Source: Pantoea sp. A4 (lineage in GTDB: Bacteria; Pseudomonadota; Gammaproteobacteria; Enterobacterales; Enterobacteriaceae). Taken from it: DNA of 64,000 nucleotides. The stretch lies in contig NZ_ALXE01000033.1 in NCBI RefSeq assembly GCF_000295955.2, positions 1 through 64,000 on the forward strand, written 5' to 3'. The notes under the pieces were generated by a model. The model had not been told where the DNA came from. It saw only the letters and a list, made by a program, of their open reading frames with translations, and made no database searches. Positions within the stretch are counted from its first letter, which is position 1; every line of letters starts with the position of its first letter. Below are positions 26,537 through 35,037 of the stretch, piece by piece. The position numbers and the translations under genes were made by a program.

Positions 26537-28966
26537 ATGAGAAAATCTGTTTGGCTACTGGGTGCGCTTGGCGCACTGGTGACTATTGCGGGGGCAGCAC
26601 TGGCAGCGGGCGGTGTGTATCTCGCGGTATTAGGGGGAGCCTGGTTCTACTTATTCGCAGGGATTTTGTTGTGCATCACCGGCTACGGGCTGCTGCGCAG
26701 GCGTTTCTTTGCCTGGCCGGTGGCGCTGGTACTGGCGCTCTACAGCGTAGTGTGGGCGTGGTGGGAAATTGGCGATGACTTTTGGCAATTTTTGCCGCGC
26801 GTCACGGTGTTCCTCGGTTTCGCCATACTGGCGTCGGTGTGTGTGCCGTGGCTGAGCCGTAAAAATGGTCTGCCGGTCCCTAAGAAGTCGGCTTTCGCCA
26901 CGGCGGGTGCCTTCTTGATTGCCCTGGTCGCGCTGATCAGCGGCATTTTTGTTCCCCATGCGGAAGTTACCGCCTCCGGGGAAGCCGCGCCGGTGATTAA
27001 TCCTCAGGCCGATCACGAGGGAGGCAACGACTGGTCAGCCTGGGGGCGTAATACCCTCGGCGAAAAATATGTCCAGTTTGACCAGATCAACAAAAGCAAT
27101 GTTAAGGACCTGAAAGTTGCCTGGACCTATCGTACCGGCGACATGGCGGTTGATGGTGCCGAATATCAGGTTACGCCGTTAAAAGTGGCTGATACGGTTT
27201 ATCTCTGTACTCCGCTGAATAAAGTGATTGCGGTTGACGCCACCACCGGCAAAGAGAAGTGGCGTTTCGATCCCCACCCAACCGTATTTGAAAGCGACAA
27301 AGGCTGGAAACGCTGCCGTGGGGTGGGCTATGCCGATCTTGATCAGCTGTCGGCTCAAAATCCCACCTCTGGCGAGGTTGCTGCTACGGCTGTCACTACA
27401 GCGGCCACTTGTCGCAAACGCATCATTGAAACCACCATTGATGCCCGCATCGTGGCGCTGGATGCCGAAACTGGAAAGCTGTGTGAAGGTTTTGGTCACG
27501 GGGGTTACGTCGATCTGACAGTGAACATGCCCTCTGACGCCAAAGGCGGGCAGCAGGGTAGCTATAACGTGACCTCTGCGCCACTGGTGGCCGATGGCGT
27601 GATCATGGTGGGTGGACGTTTGAACGATAACCTTACCGTGGGCGAACCTGGCGGCGTGGTCCGTGGATATGATGTGGTCAGCGGTAAAATCCTCTGGGCC
27701 TGGGACGCGAAACGCGGTGCCAGCGACAGCAGTCCGCTGCCCGCGGGTGAGACTTACCCGCGTGAAACGCCTAACTTCTGGGGCACGGCCGCTTACGATC
27801 CTAAACTGGGTCTGGCCTATTTCCCGACAGGCAACCAGACACCGGACTTCTGGACCGGCGATCGCCATCCGTACTCGAACGAGTATACCGATGCTATCGT
27901 GGCCGTTGATCTGAAAACCGGCAAAGAGCGTTGGCACTTCCGTACCGCCAACATTGACCAGTTCGACTACGACGTTTCTACACAGCCGATTCTGTACGAC
28001 ATGCCGCAAAAGGATGGCACAACCATTCCGGTGATCATCCAGGGCACGAAACGCAGCCAGATCTTTGTACTGGATCGCCGTACCGGCAAGCCGGTCTACC
28101 CGGTAGAGCAGCGTAAAGTGCCGACCGATGTGATGCCAGGCATGCAGGTCTCTGAAACTCAGCCGTATTCCGCGCTCTCCGTGGGCGTTGACAAGCTGAA
28201 AGAGTCTGACATGTGGGGAGCCACGATCTTTGATCAGCTCTACTGTCGCATCCAGTTTAAGAAACTGCGCTATGAAGGTGAGTGGACACCGCTTTCGGAT
28301 AAGCAGGACACGCTGATTTGGCCTGGCTACTACGGCGGCCAGAACTGGGGCAGCATGGCGATCAACCCGGCCACCGGTACGCTCTATGTGAATGACATTC
28401 GCATGGCGATGGTGGGGCGTTTCCTGTCTCGTGAGGAAGCGGCAAAAGGCGGTCTGAAACCGTCCACCGAAGGCGAATACTCCGAGCAGAAGGGCACGCC
28501 GTGGGGCGTGGAACGCGGTATGTTCCTGTCACCACTGGGTACGCCATGCTTTAAACCGCCGTTCGGTTCACTGACCGCCATCGACCTGGCGAATAATAAA
28601 GTGAAATGGCAGGTGCCGCTTGGTGGGATCCAGGATGCGCCAATCCACAATAACTTCTTACCGAAAGAGGGCATTGTGCCCAACCTGTACATCCCACTGG
28701 GCATGCCGAACCTCGGTGGTCCGCTGGTCACGGCGGGGGGCTTGAGCTTCTTCCACGGCACGCTGGACTATTACCTGCGCGCGTTCGATAACGATACCGG
28801 CAAAGAAGTCTGGCGCACCCGTCTGCCGGTCGGCGGCCAGGGTACGCCAATGAGCTATATCGGCAAGGATGGTAAGCAGTACATCGTGGTGGTGGATGGC
28901 GGCGCGACGCGAACCGGCACCAACAAAAATCGCGGCGATTACGTTATCGCCTACACCTTACCTTAA
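26537..28966 (+). CDS. membrane-bound PQQ-dependent dehydrogenase (glucose/quinate/cyclitol family)
   Basis: 809 residues from ATG 26537, which has GGAAGA seven bases upstream; the GTG 15 bases earlier has none. Five N-terminal membrane helices (to about residue 135) bind ubiquinone. A periplasmic eight-bladed PQQ propeller follows, with WGRNTLGEKYVQFDQINKSNV, the conserved IDQFDYDVSTQP and TKRSQIFVLDRRTGKP (catalytic Asp and Lys region), and GMPNLGGPLVTAGG near the end. Family enzymes oxidise sugars or polyols and pass electrons to the respiratory chain. The segment aligning with E. coli Gcd His262 reads ESDKGWKRCRG and lacks that His, so the substrate is probably not glucose. Downstream inosose dehydratase-like and porter genes suggest inositol or a related cyclitol; quinate is an alternative. 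PQQ biosynthesis genes are not in this window. Confidence 0.88.
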   Translation: MRKSVWLLGALGALVTIAGAALAAGGVYLAVLGGAWFYLFAGILLCITGYGLLRRRFFAWPVALVLALYSVVWAWWEIGDDFWQFLPRVTVFLGFAILASVCVPWLSRKNGLPVPKKSAFATAGAFLIALVALISGIFVPHAEVTASGEAAPVINPQADHEGGNDWSAWGRNTLGEKYVQFDQINKSNVKDLKVAWTYRTGDMAVDGAEYQVTPLKVADTVYLCTPLNKVIAVDATTGKEKWRFDPHPTVFESDKGWKRCRGVGYADLDQLSAQNPTSGEVAATAVTTAATCRKRIIETTIDARIVALDAETGKLCEGFGHGGYVDLTVNMPSDAKGGQQGSYNVTSAPLVADGVIMVGGRLNDNLTVGEPGGVVRGYDVVSGKILWAWDAKRGASDSSPLPAGETYPRETPNFWGTAAYDPKLGLAYFPTGNQTPDFWTGDRHPYSNEYTDAIVAVDLKTGKERWHFRTANIDQFDYDVSTQPILYDMPQKDGTTIPVIIQGTKRSQIFVLDRRTGKPVYPVEQRKVPTDVMPGMQVSETQPYSALSVGVDKLKESDMWGATIFDQLYCRIQFKKLRYEGEWTPLSDKQDTLIWPGYYGGQNWGSMAINPATGTLYVNDIRMAMVGRFLSREEAAKGGLKPSTEGEYSEQKGTPWGVERGMFLSPLGTPCFKPPFGSLTAIDLANNKVKWQVPLGGIQDAPIHNNFLPKEGIVPNLYIPLGMPNLGGPLVTAGGLSFFHGTLDYYLRAFDNDTGKEVWRTRLPVGGQGTPMSYIGKDGKQYIVVVDGGATRTGTNKNRGDYVIAYTLP

Positions 28967-28980
28967 ATAGTCTGTTAAAC

Positions 28981-29004
28981 GGCGCTCTGCCTGTGCAGAG
29001 CGCC
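28981..29004 (+). terminator. intercistronic GC-rich hairpin
   Basis: Perfect 10-bp stem GGCGCTCTGC (28981-28990) / GCAGAGCGCC (28995-29004) with tetraloop CTGT, 14 bp after the dehydrogenase stop and without a T run. It probably stabilises or processes the dehydrogenase message, giving more of it than of the downstream cytoplasmic enzymes. Confidence 0.65.
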
Positions 29005-29048
29005 TGGCGAAAACACACGATTATTATCTGCATACTATGGTGATTATT

Positions 29049-29873
29049 ATGCTGACCTCTTTACACGGTATTTCGACCAGTCACGGCAATTTAATAACCG
29101 ATGTCCGTCTCGCTAAAGAGGCGGGTTTCGATGCGTTGGAAATCTTTTATCCTAAACTGGTGCGTTATTTAGAAAATGGCGGCACGACACAGGAAATAAA
29201 ACACATTATTGCGGATGCCGGGCTCTCTGTTTCTTTTCTCAGCGCGCTGGACAGAATTGAACGGCATCAGGGAAGTGAAAAACAGCAACTGCTGGCTGAA
29301 GCGGAAAAGATCACCCGTGAAGCCGTTGAGCTGGGCACGAATACCGTCATGGTATTGCCGCGTAACGGGATTGACCACTTTTCGGATGAAAAGATCATGG
29401 ACATCATGAGCGAAAACATTGCCGCTATTGCCGCCATCGGTGAACCGCACGGTATTCGCTATATGATTGAGCTGCCTGCTTTCACCAAATTCCGTACGCT
29501 GAGCCAGGCGCGGGAAGTGATCCGCCGCATTGGTAAGAAGAATGTCGGTGTAGTGGTGGATTTCTGGCACTTCTACGCCTCTGGTGCCACGCCAGAGGAG
29601 GTCGCAAAGATGGATAAAGCGATGATTTTTGGTGTGCACTTCGGCGACGGTCGCGTGCCGCACAGCCCTGAAGAAGCCTGGGATGAAACGGTATTACGCG
29701 ACTGCATACCCGGCGAAGGGGAAATTGATCTGCGCGCCTGGTCAGAAGCGGTTAAATCCACCGGATATAACGGAGCCTGGTCGATTGAATTAATCAGCCC
29801 GCGCTTATGGGAACGAGATCCCGCGTTGTTAACCAGGGAACTGCTAGCCTCTGTTAAGCAATACGTTTTTTAA
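29049..29873 (+). CDS. sugar phosphate isomerase/epimerase-like TIM barrel protein
   Basis: 274 residues from ATG 29049, chosen because GGTGAT (29039-29044) matches the anti-Shine-Dalgarno; ATG 29037 is the alternative. It belongs to the AP-endonuclease-2/xylose isomerase-like TIM barrel family. Metal-ligand motifs are seen in order: YMIELPAF, VVVDFWHFY, FGVHFGDGR and WSIELISP, giving the usual Glu/Asp/His/Glu set. The family includes IolH/IolI, hydroxypyruvate isomerase, epimerases and 3-dehydroshikimate dehydratase. In this operon it probably isomerises or dehydrates the product of the PQQ dehydrogenase after uptake. The exact reaction is not determinable here. Confidence 0.8.
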   Translation: MLTSLHGISTSHGNLITDVRLAKEAGFDALEIFYPKLVRYLENGGTTQEIKHIIADAGLSVSFLSALDRIERHQGSEKQQLLAEAEKITREAVELGTNTVMVLPRNGIDHFSDEKIMDIMSENIAAIAAIGEPHGIRYMIELPAFTKFRTLSQAREVIRRIGKKNVGVVVDFWHFYASGATPEEVAKMDKAMIFGVHFGDGRVPHSPEEAWDETVLRDCIPGEGEIDLRAWSEAVKSTGYNGAWSIELISPRLWERDPALLTRELLASVKQYVF

Positions 29874-29981
29874 TTTAAACAACATCAGACTTTGGGTGAT
29901 AACAATCATTATTCATTAATCACTTCGGATGGTTATCGCCTGTATTACCTCCCTGCATCAATGAGTGACTGAGAAAATAAT

Positions 29982-30896
29982 ATGAATAATACGATCAAAG
30001 CTCCGCGCTTATCAGTGAAAGTGGCCATCAGTCCGCTCTCCTGGGCCAATGAAGTGATTGAAGAGTTTGGGAAAGATGCCACCGCGGATATCTGCCTGAC
30101 GGGTGCCCAGGCAGCGGGTTATGAGGGCGTCGAGATGAGCCGCTTATTTCCCCGTAATCCAGACGAACTGAATGCGCTGTTATCGGGTTATCACCTCTCC
30201 CTGGCATCTGGCTGGCACAGCGGCTTTCTGGCTGAGCGCAGCGTGGATGAAGAGCTGAGTGCGGTGCATGAATTTGCCACACTGCTGCAAAAAGCCGGAG
30301 CGCAGGTGATGGTGTATGGCGAGTGTGCCGCAATGGCAGAGAATGCGCTGGATGTTCCCATGTCCCGCCGCCGCCGCTTGAACCCAGAACAGATGGCTGC
30401 CTATGGCGCACGCCTGACCGAATTCGCCAGTAAGCTGGCGCAGCGCTACGGTCTGGCCATGGCCTACCATCACCACCTGATGATGGTGGTGGAAACGCAG
30501 GATGAAGTCCGCCAACTGATGGCGGTAACCGGTGATGAAGTTGGCCTGCTGCTGGATACCGGACATGCGCTGACCGGTGGTTTCAGTTATGTCGATCTGA
30601 TCACCGAGTTTGGCCCACGGATTAAGCACATCCATCTGAAAGATGTACGCACGCCAATACTGGACGCCGTACGCAGCAACGATCTCTCTTTCAACGAGGC
30701 GGTTCGGGCCGGCCTGTTTACCATCCCCGGTGACGGTGCGATCGACTTCCTGCCGCTGGTCGAGTTTATCCACGACTCGGGTTACGCGGGCTGGCTTGTG
30801 GTGGAGGCTGAGCAGGATCCTTCACTCGAACGTCCGGACATCACCGTGGCCAGAGCTCGTGACTGGCTCAGCACTGTCCTGCCTGGCCGAGCGTAA
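29982..30896 (+). CDS. iolE: inosose dehydratase-like TIM barrel enzyme (IolE family)
   Basis: 304 residues, the usual IolE length. Diagnostic motifs are AYHHHLMMVVETQDE (near 160), LLLDTGHALTGG (near 190), KHIHLKD (near 210) and the C-terminal VVEAEQDPSLERPD (near 270). These place the metal-binding Glu, Asp, His and Glu as in 2-keto-myo-inositol dehydratase, which converts inosose to a trihydroxycyclohexanedione. It lies between the isomerase-like gene and a sugar porter, 108 bp after the former; that gap contains an imperfect inverted repeat. A cyclitol pathway is the best reading, although related dehydratases with other substrates exist. No other iol genes are visible. Confidence 0.75.
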   Translation: MNNTIKAPRLSVKVAISPLSWANEVIEEFGKDATADICLTGAQAAGYEGVEMSRLFPRNPDELNALLSGYHLSLASGWHSGFLAERSVDEELSAVHEFATLLQKAGAQVMVYGECAAMAENALDVPMSRRRRLNPEQMAAYGARLTEFASKLAQRYGLAMAYHHHLMMVVETQDEVRQLMAVTGDEVGLLLDTGHALTGGFSYVDLITEFGPRIKHIHLKDVRTPILDAVRSNDLSFNEAVRAGLFTIPGDGAIDFLPLVEFIHDSGYAGWLVVEAEQDPSLERPDITVARARDWLSTVLPGRA

Positions 30897-30910
30897 CGGA
30901 GAGCAATATC

Positions 30911-32341
30911 ATGTCTTATCAACACAAGTTTAATGCCCGGTACGTCTATATGCTCTGCCTGGCGGCTTCCGCGGGCGGATTTATGTTTGGTTACTCCGAA
31001 GGGGTGATTGCCGCTACGCTGGAGTCGATTAAGAAAAGCTTCGGGCTGAACTCGATGGAAACCGGCTGGGCTGTGTCCAGCATCATCTTTGGCGGCGTCA
31101 TCGGCGCGCTGACCGCCGGAAAAATGGCGGATAAAACCGGTCGTAAACCGGTGATGCTGGCCAGCGCCATCCTGTTCGTCATCACGTCTTATCTCTCTGC
31201 CGTAGCCCATTCGTTTACGCTGTTTACCGGCGCAAGGCTGATCTGCGGTATCGCGGTGGGACTGGCGGCGACGGTGACGCCGATGTATATCTCTGAAATC
31301 TCGCCGGCCAAAATGCGCGGGAAAGCCACCGGTACTTACGACCTCTCGATTGTGGCCGGGGTGCTGGCGGTATTTACCGTCAACTACCTGATTGCGCGTG
31401 GCATGCCGCAGGCATGGATGGTTGAAACCGGCTGGCGCATCATGATGGCGGTACAGCTGGTGCCTTCGATGGCGATGCTGGTCTTGATCATTCTGGTGCC
31501 TGAGTCACCGCACTGGTGCGTCCGGCATAACCGCAGCGAGCAAGCAATCAAAGTGCTCTCGCGTATCTATCCGGAGTTTAATCAGGAAGAGGCGCGTCTG
31601 CTGTTCCAACTGCCATCGTCTGCTGGCAAAAAATCCACTACGGCACGTAAGGGCGTGATGCCGGAAAATCCGGTGCTGCGCTATATCCTGGTGGTTGGGG
31701 TGGCCATTGCCGTTCTGCAACAGTTCACCGGCATCAACGTCATTAACTACTACACGCCGATGATGCTGGAAGGCACCACCAGTAATAAAGACATTATCTT
31801 CTTCGAGACCATTTTTGTGGCCCTGCTCAATGGTATTGGCGCGTTTATCGGCATGCACCTGTTTGACCATTATGGCCGCCTGCCGATCATGAAGATTGGC
31901 ACTGTGGGGGCGATCACCGGGCTGCTGATCGCTTCCTGGGGTCTGTATACCAATGATGTCGGTTATATCGCCATTAGCGGCATCCTGATCTTTACGTTGT
32001 TCTTTGGCATGGGGTGGGGCGCAGGTGCCTGGGTGATGATCTCGGAGATTTTCCCGGACAGAATCCGCGAATCCAGCATGGGGCTGGCCGTGGGCCTGAT
32101 GTGGGTCACCAACTTCCTGATCACGCTGGTGTTCCCAATCGTTAACGACAATGCCTGGTTGCAGGAGCAGTTCCATGGCGCATTCTCCATGTGGATCTTT
32201 GTGGTGTTCAACGCGTTCTGTTACTGGTTCTTGTCGCGCTATGTGCCGGAAACCCGCGGCGTCGCACTGGAAGATATCGAAAAGGTCGCGGAAGCGAAGA
32301 TGCTGAAAAATACGCTGTCGGTGCAGACGGAGAAAGTCTGA
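30911..32341 (+). CDS. MFS sugar porter (XylE/IolT-like proton symporter)
   Basis: 476 residues and twelve membrane segments. The ATG is preceded by GGAGAG, 15 bp after the IolE-like gene. Sugar-porter signatures seen are GGFMFGYSEGVIAATL in helix 1, GKMADKTGRKP in loop 2-3, PMYISEISPAKMRGK, VPESPHW, QQFTGINVINYYTPMM in helix 7 (substrate contacts), and PETRGVALEDIE at the C terminus. It imports monosaccharides, inositol or their oxidation products with protons. As the last gene of the operon it would bring the oxidised periplasmic product to the two TIM-barrel enzymes. Confidence 0.92.
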   Translation: MSYQHKFNARYVYMLCLAASAGGFMFGYSEGVIAATLESIKKSFGLNSMETGWAVSSIIFGGVIGALTAGKMADKTGRKPVMLASAILFVITSYLSAVAHSFTLFTGARLICGIAVGLAATVTPMYISEISPAKMRGKATGTYDLSIVAGVLAVFTVNYLIARGMPQAWMVETGWRIMMAVQLVPSMAMLVLIILVPESPHWCVRHNRSEQAIKVLSRIYPEFNQEEARLLFQLPSSAGKKSTTARKGVMPENPVLRYILVVGVAIAVLQQFTGINVINYYTPMMLEGTTSNKDIIFFETIFVALLNGIGAFIGMHLFDHYGRLPIMKIGTVGAITGLLIASWGLYTNDVGYIAISGILIFTLFFGMGWGAGAWVMISEIFPDRIRESSMGLAVGLMWVTNFLITLVFPIVNDNAWLQEQFHGAFSMWIFVVFNAFCYWFLSRYVPETRGVALEDIEKVAEAKMLKNTLSVQTEKV

Positions 32342-32370
32342 TCCCACGGAGATTACCAGTATTACGCCTG

Positions 32371-32408
32371 TCATCTGCCAGGCTCGCCGTTGGCAGATGA
32401 TATTTATT
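32371..32408 (+). terminator. terminator of the PQQ/cyclitol operon
   Basis: Perfect 10-bp inverted repeat TCATCTGCCA (32371-32380) / TGGCAGATGA (32391-32400), loop of 10, followed by a T-rich TATTTATT. It lies 30 bp after the porter stop. Confidence 0.7.
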
Positions 32409-32599
32409 GCGGCCAAAATCGGGATGCTGAATGCAAAGAACAGTGGGCCTGAGATGCAAAACCCGTAGGTAACCTGAAGGGGTATTCTGGCCGTATTACA
32501 CGGCCGGAGCACCTTATATCAGGATGATGTATTGGGGATCATCGGGTTAAATCCTGTACCATGCGTGATACGTTATGTTGATCAACAGGGCAGAGAGTC

Positions 32600-33715
32600 A
32601 TGTTTCATCTCATTTTCAGCATACCGAGTTGGTATGTTATCGCACGCTTCCTTTTTCCATTAGCCATCCCACTCGGCTTAAAAATTATCTTGTCTTTGCT
32701 GGTGTTGCTGGCTTCCCAGTACCTGTTAATAAGCCGGTTTACGCCGGGCGGAATCTTCTCTCCTGAGATGCCGCGTGCCGTGACCATCCTGTTCAACTGG
32801 GCAATTGGCGCGGTTTTGCTGCTCGCGTTTATGCAATTACTCGCCGATGCGGTGACGGTACTTTCGCTGCTGGTAAGGCATCCGTTGACGATTGCCCCAT
32901 GGGGACGTTATGTGATCGCACTTGTTGCAATGGTCATCTCGGCGGTGGGGGTTCATCAGGCCATCCGCGTGCCGCCGGTTAAAGAGGTGACCATCAAAAT
33001 AGAGGATCTTCCGCGCGAATTTGAGGGTTACCAGCTGCTGCAGTTGACCGACCTGCACATCACCAAACTCTTCAACGCCAGGTGGACCACCGCCATGGTG
33101 AAAAAGGCGATGGCGCTGGACGCCGATCTTATTTTAGTGACCGGCGATGTGATTGACGGAACGGTGGAAAATCGCATTAACGACGTAGCCCCCTTACGCG
33201 GTTTGCATGCGCCAGACGGCGTATTTGCTATCACCGGGAATCACGAATACTTTTTCGAACAGCAACGATGGACTGAGCATCTCGCAACATTAGGGCTGCA
33301 GCCCTTGCTCAACAGCCATACGACGATCAAACGCGGCGAGGCCGAATTAGTGATTGCAGGTTTGCCCGACACCTCAGCGTCCCGCAGAGCGGCTACCGGC
33401 CCTGACCTTGAGAAAGCGCTGCAAGGAAGCCCCGCGAATGCCCCGGTTATCCTGCTCGATCATCAACCTAAAAATGCCCGTAACAACGCGACGAAAAAAG
33501 TGGATTTGCAGCTCTCCGGCCATACCCACGGCGGACTGATTCTGGGATTTGACAGGCTGTTTGTTAAACCCAATGCGGGTTTTGTCTCAGGGCTTTATCA
33601 GGTTGATGGCATGCAGCTGTATGTAAATAACGGCACCGCACTCTGGCCAGGCATGGCAATAAGACTGGGACGTCCTTCAGAACTCACGCGCATAACATTG
33701 CAACGCAAAGAGTAA
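32600..33715 (+). CDS. membrane-anchored metallophosphoesterase (YaeI/YkuE-like)
   Basis: A 371-residue protein. Residues 1-125 hold about four hydrophobic segments. The remainder is a calcineurin-like phosphoesterase domain with QLTDLHIT, LVTGDVIDG, ITGNHEYFF, LLDHQP and LSGHTHGGLILG, all the di-metal ligands in order. Such proteins hydrolyse phosphodiesters or UDP-diacylglucosamine-like lipids. The membrane anchoring suggests an envelope substrate, which is unknown. It stands alone between two terminators. Confidence 0.88.
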   Translation: MFHLIFSIPSWYVIARFLFPLAIPLGLKIILSLLVLLASQYLLISRFTPGGIFSPEMPRAVTILFNWAIGAVLLLAFMQLLADAVTVLSLLVRHPLTIAPWGRYVIALVAMVISAVGVHQAIRVPPVKEVTIKIEDLPREFEGYQLLQLTDLHITKLFNARWTTAMVKKAMALDADLILVTGDVIDGTVENRINDVAPLRGLHAPDGVFAITGNHEYFFEQQRWTEHLATLGLQPLLNSHTTIKRGEAELVIAGLPDTSASRRAATGPDLEKALQGSPANAPVILLDHQPKNARNNATKKVDLQLSGHTHGGLILGFDRLFVKPNAGFVSGLYQVDGMQLYVNNGTALWPGMAIRLGRPSELTRITLQRKE

Positions 33716-33721
33716 AATACA

Positions 33722-33738
33722 GGCCTCTTTTGGAGGCC
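33722..33738 (+). terminator. short hairpin after the metallophosphoesterase gene
   Basis: Stem GGCCTC (33722-33727) / GAGGCC (33733-33738) with loop TTTTG, 6 bp after the stop codon. There is no T run, so it may be a weak terminator or a stabilising 3' end. Confidence 0.45.
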
Positions 33739-33822
33739 CATCGAATATCCGCTGGCGGCACACAAACCGTGATACCTTACCATGCAAAAAACACTCAAAG
33801 TCTTATGCGGGGCTGAAACGAC

Positions 33823-33844
33823 AAAACCGCCCAAAGGCGGTTTT
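33823..33844. terminator. Rho-independent terminator
   Basis: Stem AAAACCGCC (33823-33831) / GGCGGTTTT (33836-33844), loop CAAA; the A/T tracts at both ends allow action on both strands. A further hairpin, TGGTCCTG (33857-33864) / CAGGACCA (33870-33877), follows without a T run. Confidence 0.8.
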
Positions 33845-34091
33845 ATCTGAAAGGGGTGGTCCTGCCAAACAGGACCAAAACGAACCTGGTGTCATCACCG
33901 ATATGGTCGTCGGGAGAGGACGCTAGCCCAGGGCTGCGTTGCAATTTTATCAATCCCGCAGGGATAGTAAAAGAGATAATAGGGCGTAAAGAGTAATGCC
34001 GGCTTAATAAATTTTAAATTCTAATACCGGTTGTTTTTCATCTCGCGGAAGGGTGTAATAGGAAAAATCCTAAACCGCATTGGGAGGGCAG
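33845..34091 (+). promoter_or_regulatory. leader region of the radical SAM gene
   Basis: About 250 bp without a gene. It contains the second hairpin at 33857-33877 and an AT-rich block (about 33990-34045) that probably holds the promoter. GGGAGGG at 34082-34088 is the ribosome site. I looked for a small precursor-peptide gene here and found no convincing one. Confidence 0.45.
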
Positions 34092-34919
34092 ATGAAATTA
34101 CCGTTAATTTTAAACCCTTTGTATCGGATACTTGCGCAAAACACCCCTGAAACGATAAAGCCTACGCTGAGGGGGTGGTATAACCTGCTGAACAAAATCG
34201 TCACCTATGGCTTCTTTAACCGGGATATATTTACCGCCATTGATTTTGAAATAAACTCGCATTGCAATTTAGAGTGTAGCTATTGTCCCACCTCTTTTGA
34301 GGGGGGAAGAGGGACAAAGTACATGGATGAACTGATGTTCAGGAAGGTGATTGACGATCTCGCGACCATTAATTATTCAGGTCGCGTATCGCCGCATTTT
34401 TTTGGCGAGCCCTTGCTGGATGAGAGACTGCCGAGGTTGATGGCCTATGCAAGAGAAAAACTCCCCAAATGCCAGATAATCATACACACCAATGGCATTC
34501 GGCTAAGCAAGAAAACCTATGATGAGTGTATGGCTGCTGGGGTTACGGGGTTCCTCGTTACACAACACACACCAAAAATGCCAAGAAACGTTCAGCGTTT
34601 GGTTGAAGAAAAATATGCTAAGCATGGAACGCTTAAGGTGAGAACCCTTGATAACTTAACGCTCTTCAACAGAAGCGGAAGCGTCGAACCTAAAAAATCA
34701 AGAAAGTTAAAAAGATGCTTTTATATTTCAGATGAAATCTCCGTCACGCATTTAGGTAATGTCCTTTGCACCAACGATTTCCATGAAACGACCTCTTTCG
34801 GCAACGTCAAAGAAAAAAGCATCATCGAAATCTGGAGAAGCAAGGAGTTCAGAAAAATGAGAAAGGATGTGATGAAAGGCAAGTTTGAGCTTGAGATGTG
34901 TAAATCTTGCATAAGTTAA
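34092..34919 (+). CDS. radical SAM protein with SPASM-like C terminus
   Basis: 275 residues from ATG 34092, with GGAGG four bases upstream; the frame is also open from a TTG 12 bases earlier. The cluster motif C-x3-C-x2-C is HCNLECSYCP (Cys58, 62, 65). It is followed by PHFFGEPLLDERLP (the GGE-like segment) and IIIHTNG. Four or more C-terminal Cys (RCFYIS, VLCTNDF, MCKSC) suggest a second, SPASM-type cluster, as in peptide-modifying or sugar-dehydrogenating enzymes. No precursor peptide or partner is visible. The gene is more AT-rich than its neighbours, hinting at recent transfer. Substrate unknown. Confidence 0.82.
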   Translation: MKLPLILNPLYRILAQNTPETIKPTLRGWYNLLNKIVTYGFFNRDIFTAIDFEINSHCNLECSYCPTSFEGGRGTKYMDELMFRKVIDDLATINYSGRVSPHFFGEPLLDERLPRLMAYAREKLPKCQIIIHTNGIRLSKKTYDECMAAGVTGFLVTQHTPKMPRNVQRLVEEKYAKHGTLKVRTLDNLTLFNRSGSVEPKKSRKLKRCFYISDEISVTHLGNVLCTNDFHETTSFGNVKEKSIIEIWRSKEFRKMRKDVMKGKFELEMCKSCIS

Positions 34920-34970
34920 ATCATGATGTACTGGTTGTTGCTCAGAAAAAATCCGTTCGTATTTTTATGC

Positions 34971-34999
34971 GAGGGTCACTTTTTATATCCGTGACCCTC
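34971..34999. terminator. hairpin between convergent genes
   Basis: Perfect 9-bp stem GAGGGTCAC (34971-34979) / GTGACCCTC (34991-34999) with an 11-base AT-rich loop. It lies between the radical SAM gene and the convergent MviM-like gene, the usual place for a shared terminator. Confidence 0.65.
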
Positions 35000-35037
35000 T
35001 CACTGCATGTTAATTGATGTCCGCAGTTAAAGACGAT

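Noticed and set aside
27179..28009. Long open frame on the minus strand inside the PQQ dehydrogenase gene (276 codons)
   Set aside because: Lies fully antisense to a well-supported gene and has no family motifs; long antisense frames are expected from the codon bias of GC-rich genes. The same applies to 405-1310, 11295-11960 and 31505-32512.
33782..33850. 22-codon frame (ATGCAAAAAACACTC...) that could be a leader or precursor peptide for the radical SAM gene
   Set aside because: No ribosome site, and its C-terminal half is simply the translated terminator stem at 33823-33844.
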